Shown here: positions 63,157 to 64,000 of the stretch, one piece after another | How the letters are laid out: the number at the start of each line of letters is the position of its first letter | Position numbering within the stretch: the stretch's first letter is position 1 | Assembly (NCBI RefSeq): GCF_000247815.1 | Contig: NC_021673.1 | Coordinates: 108,271,432 to 108,335,431, forward strand | Direction of reading: 5' to 3' | Source: Ficedula albicollis | Lineage: Eukaryota > Chordata > Aves > Passeriformes > Muscicapidae | DNA length: 64,000 bases | Notes under the pieces: generated by a model | The model's database searches: none | Told to the model about the DNA's origin: nothing | The model's input: only the letters and a program-made list of their open reading frames with translations | Translations under genes and position numbers: made by a program

Positions 63157-64000
<844 letters not shown>

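Overview
The window is vertebrate nuclear DNA, most likely from a bird. It carries one protein-coding gene, GATA6, on the + strand, spread over about 23 kb with GT-AG introns. CR1 LINE fragments with the typical 3' tail (near 29.7, 42.6/43.3 and 48.3 kb) and an avian-type endogenous-retrovirus LTR (42.6-43.3 kb) support a bird, perhaps a neoavian or passerine. The gene is identified from both GATA zinc fingers, the basic tail, the N-terminal block shared with vertebrate GATA6 and the ALALA C-terminus.

Layout: 1-3000 is upstream flank with scattered GATA-type and CRE-type motifs. About 3000-3215 is the promoter and a probable non-coding first exon inside a CpG island. Intron 1 runs to about 5090 and holds a dense GATA-site cluster, an inverted AP-1 pair, a 21-base N gap and a 485-bp poly-C run. 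Coding exons lie at 5110-5994, 9488-9654, 12987-13112, 14430-14517, 14634-14740 and 23874-24041. The 3' UTR runs to about 26290, with an AATAAA at 26264, and is interrupted by a 738-bp poly-C run. From 26.3 to 64 kb I see no gene: it is a repeat-sprinkled gene desert with CR1 and LTR pieces, tandem duplications and very long simple repeats, including a perfect 1,335-bp (CCTTT)n and an (AAAG)n that runs off the window end.

Two features need care. Exon 2 carries a net -1/+2 reading-frame break near 5749-5757, so the assembled sequence does not encode an intact GATA6; I read this as a probable sequence error in GC-rich DNA. Several very long poly-C runs, all C on the + strand and often splitting a poly-A or poly-T tract, look more like assembly or sequencing artefacts than biology, but this is not proven.

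I found no previously undescribed gene system. The most interesting leads are regulatory: five same-strand GATA sites within 133 bp in intron 1, a roughly 60-copy GATA array inside GATA6's own intron 6, paired inverted CRE-like and AP-1 motifs near the promoter, and long purine/pyrimidine repeats that include the AAAGG and AAGGG units.
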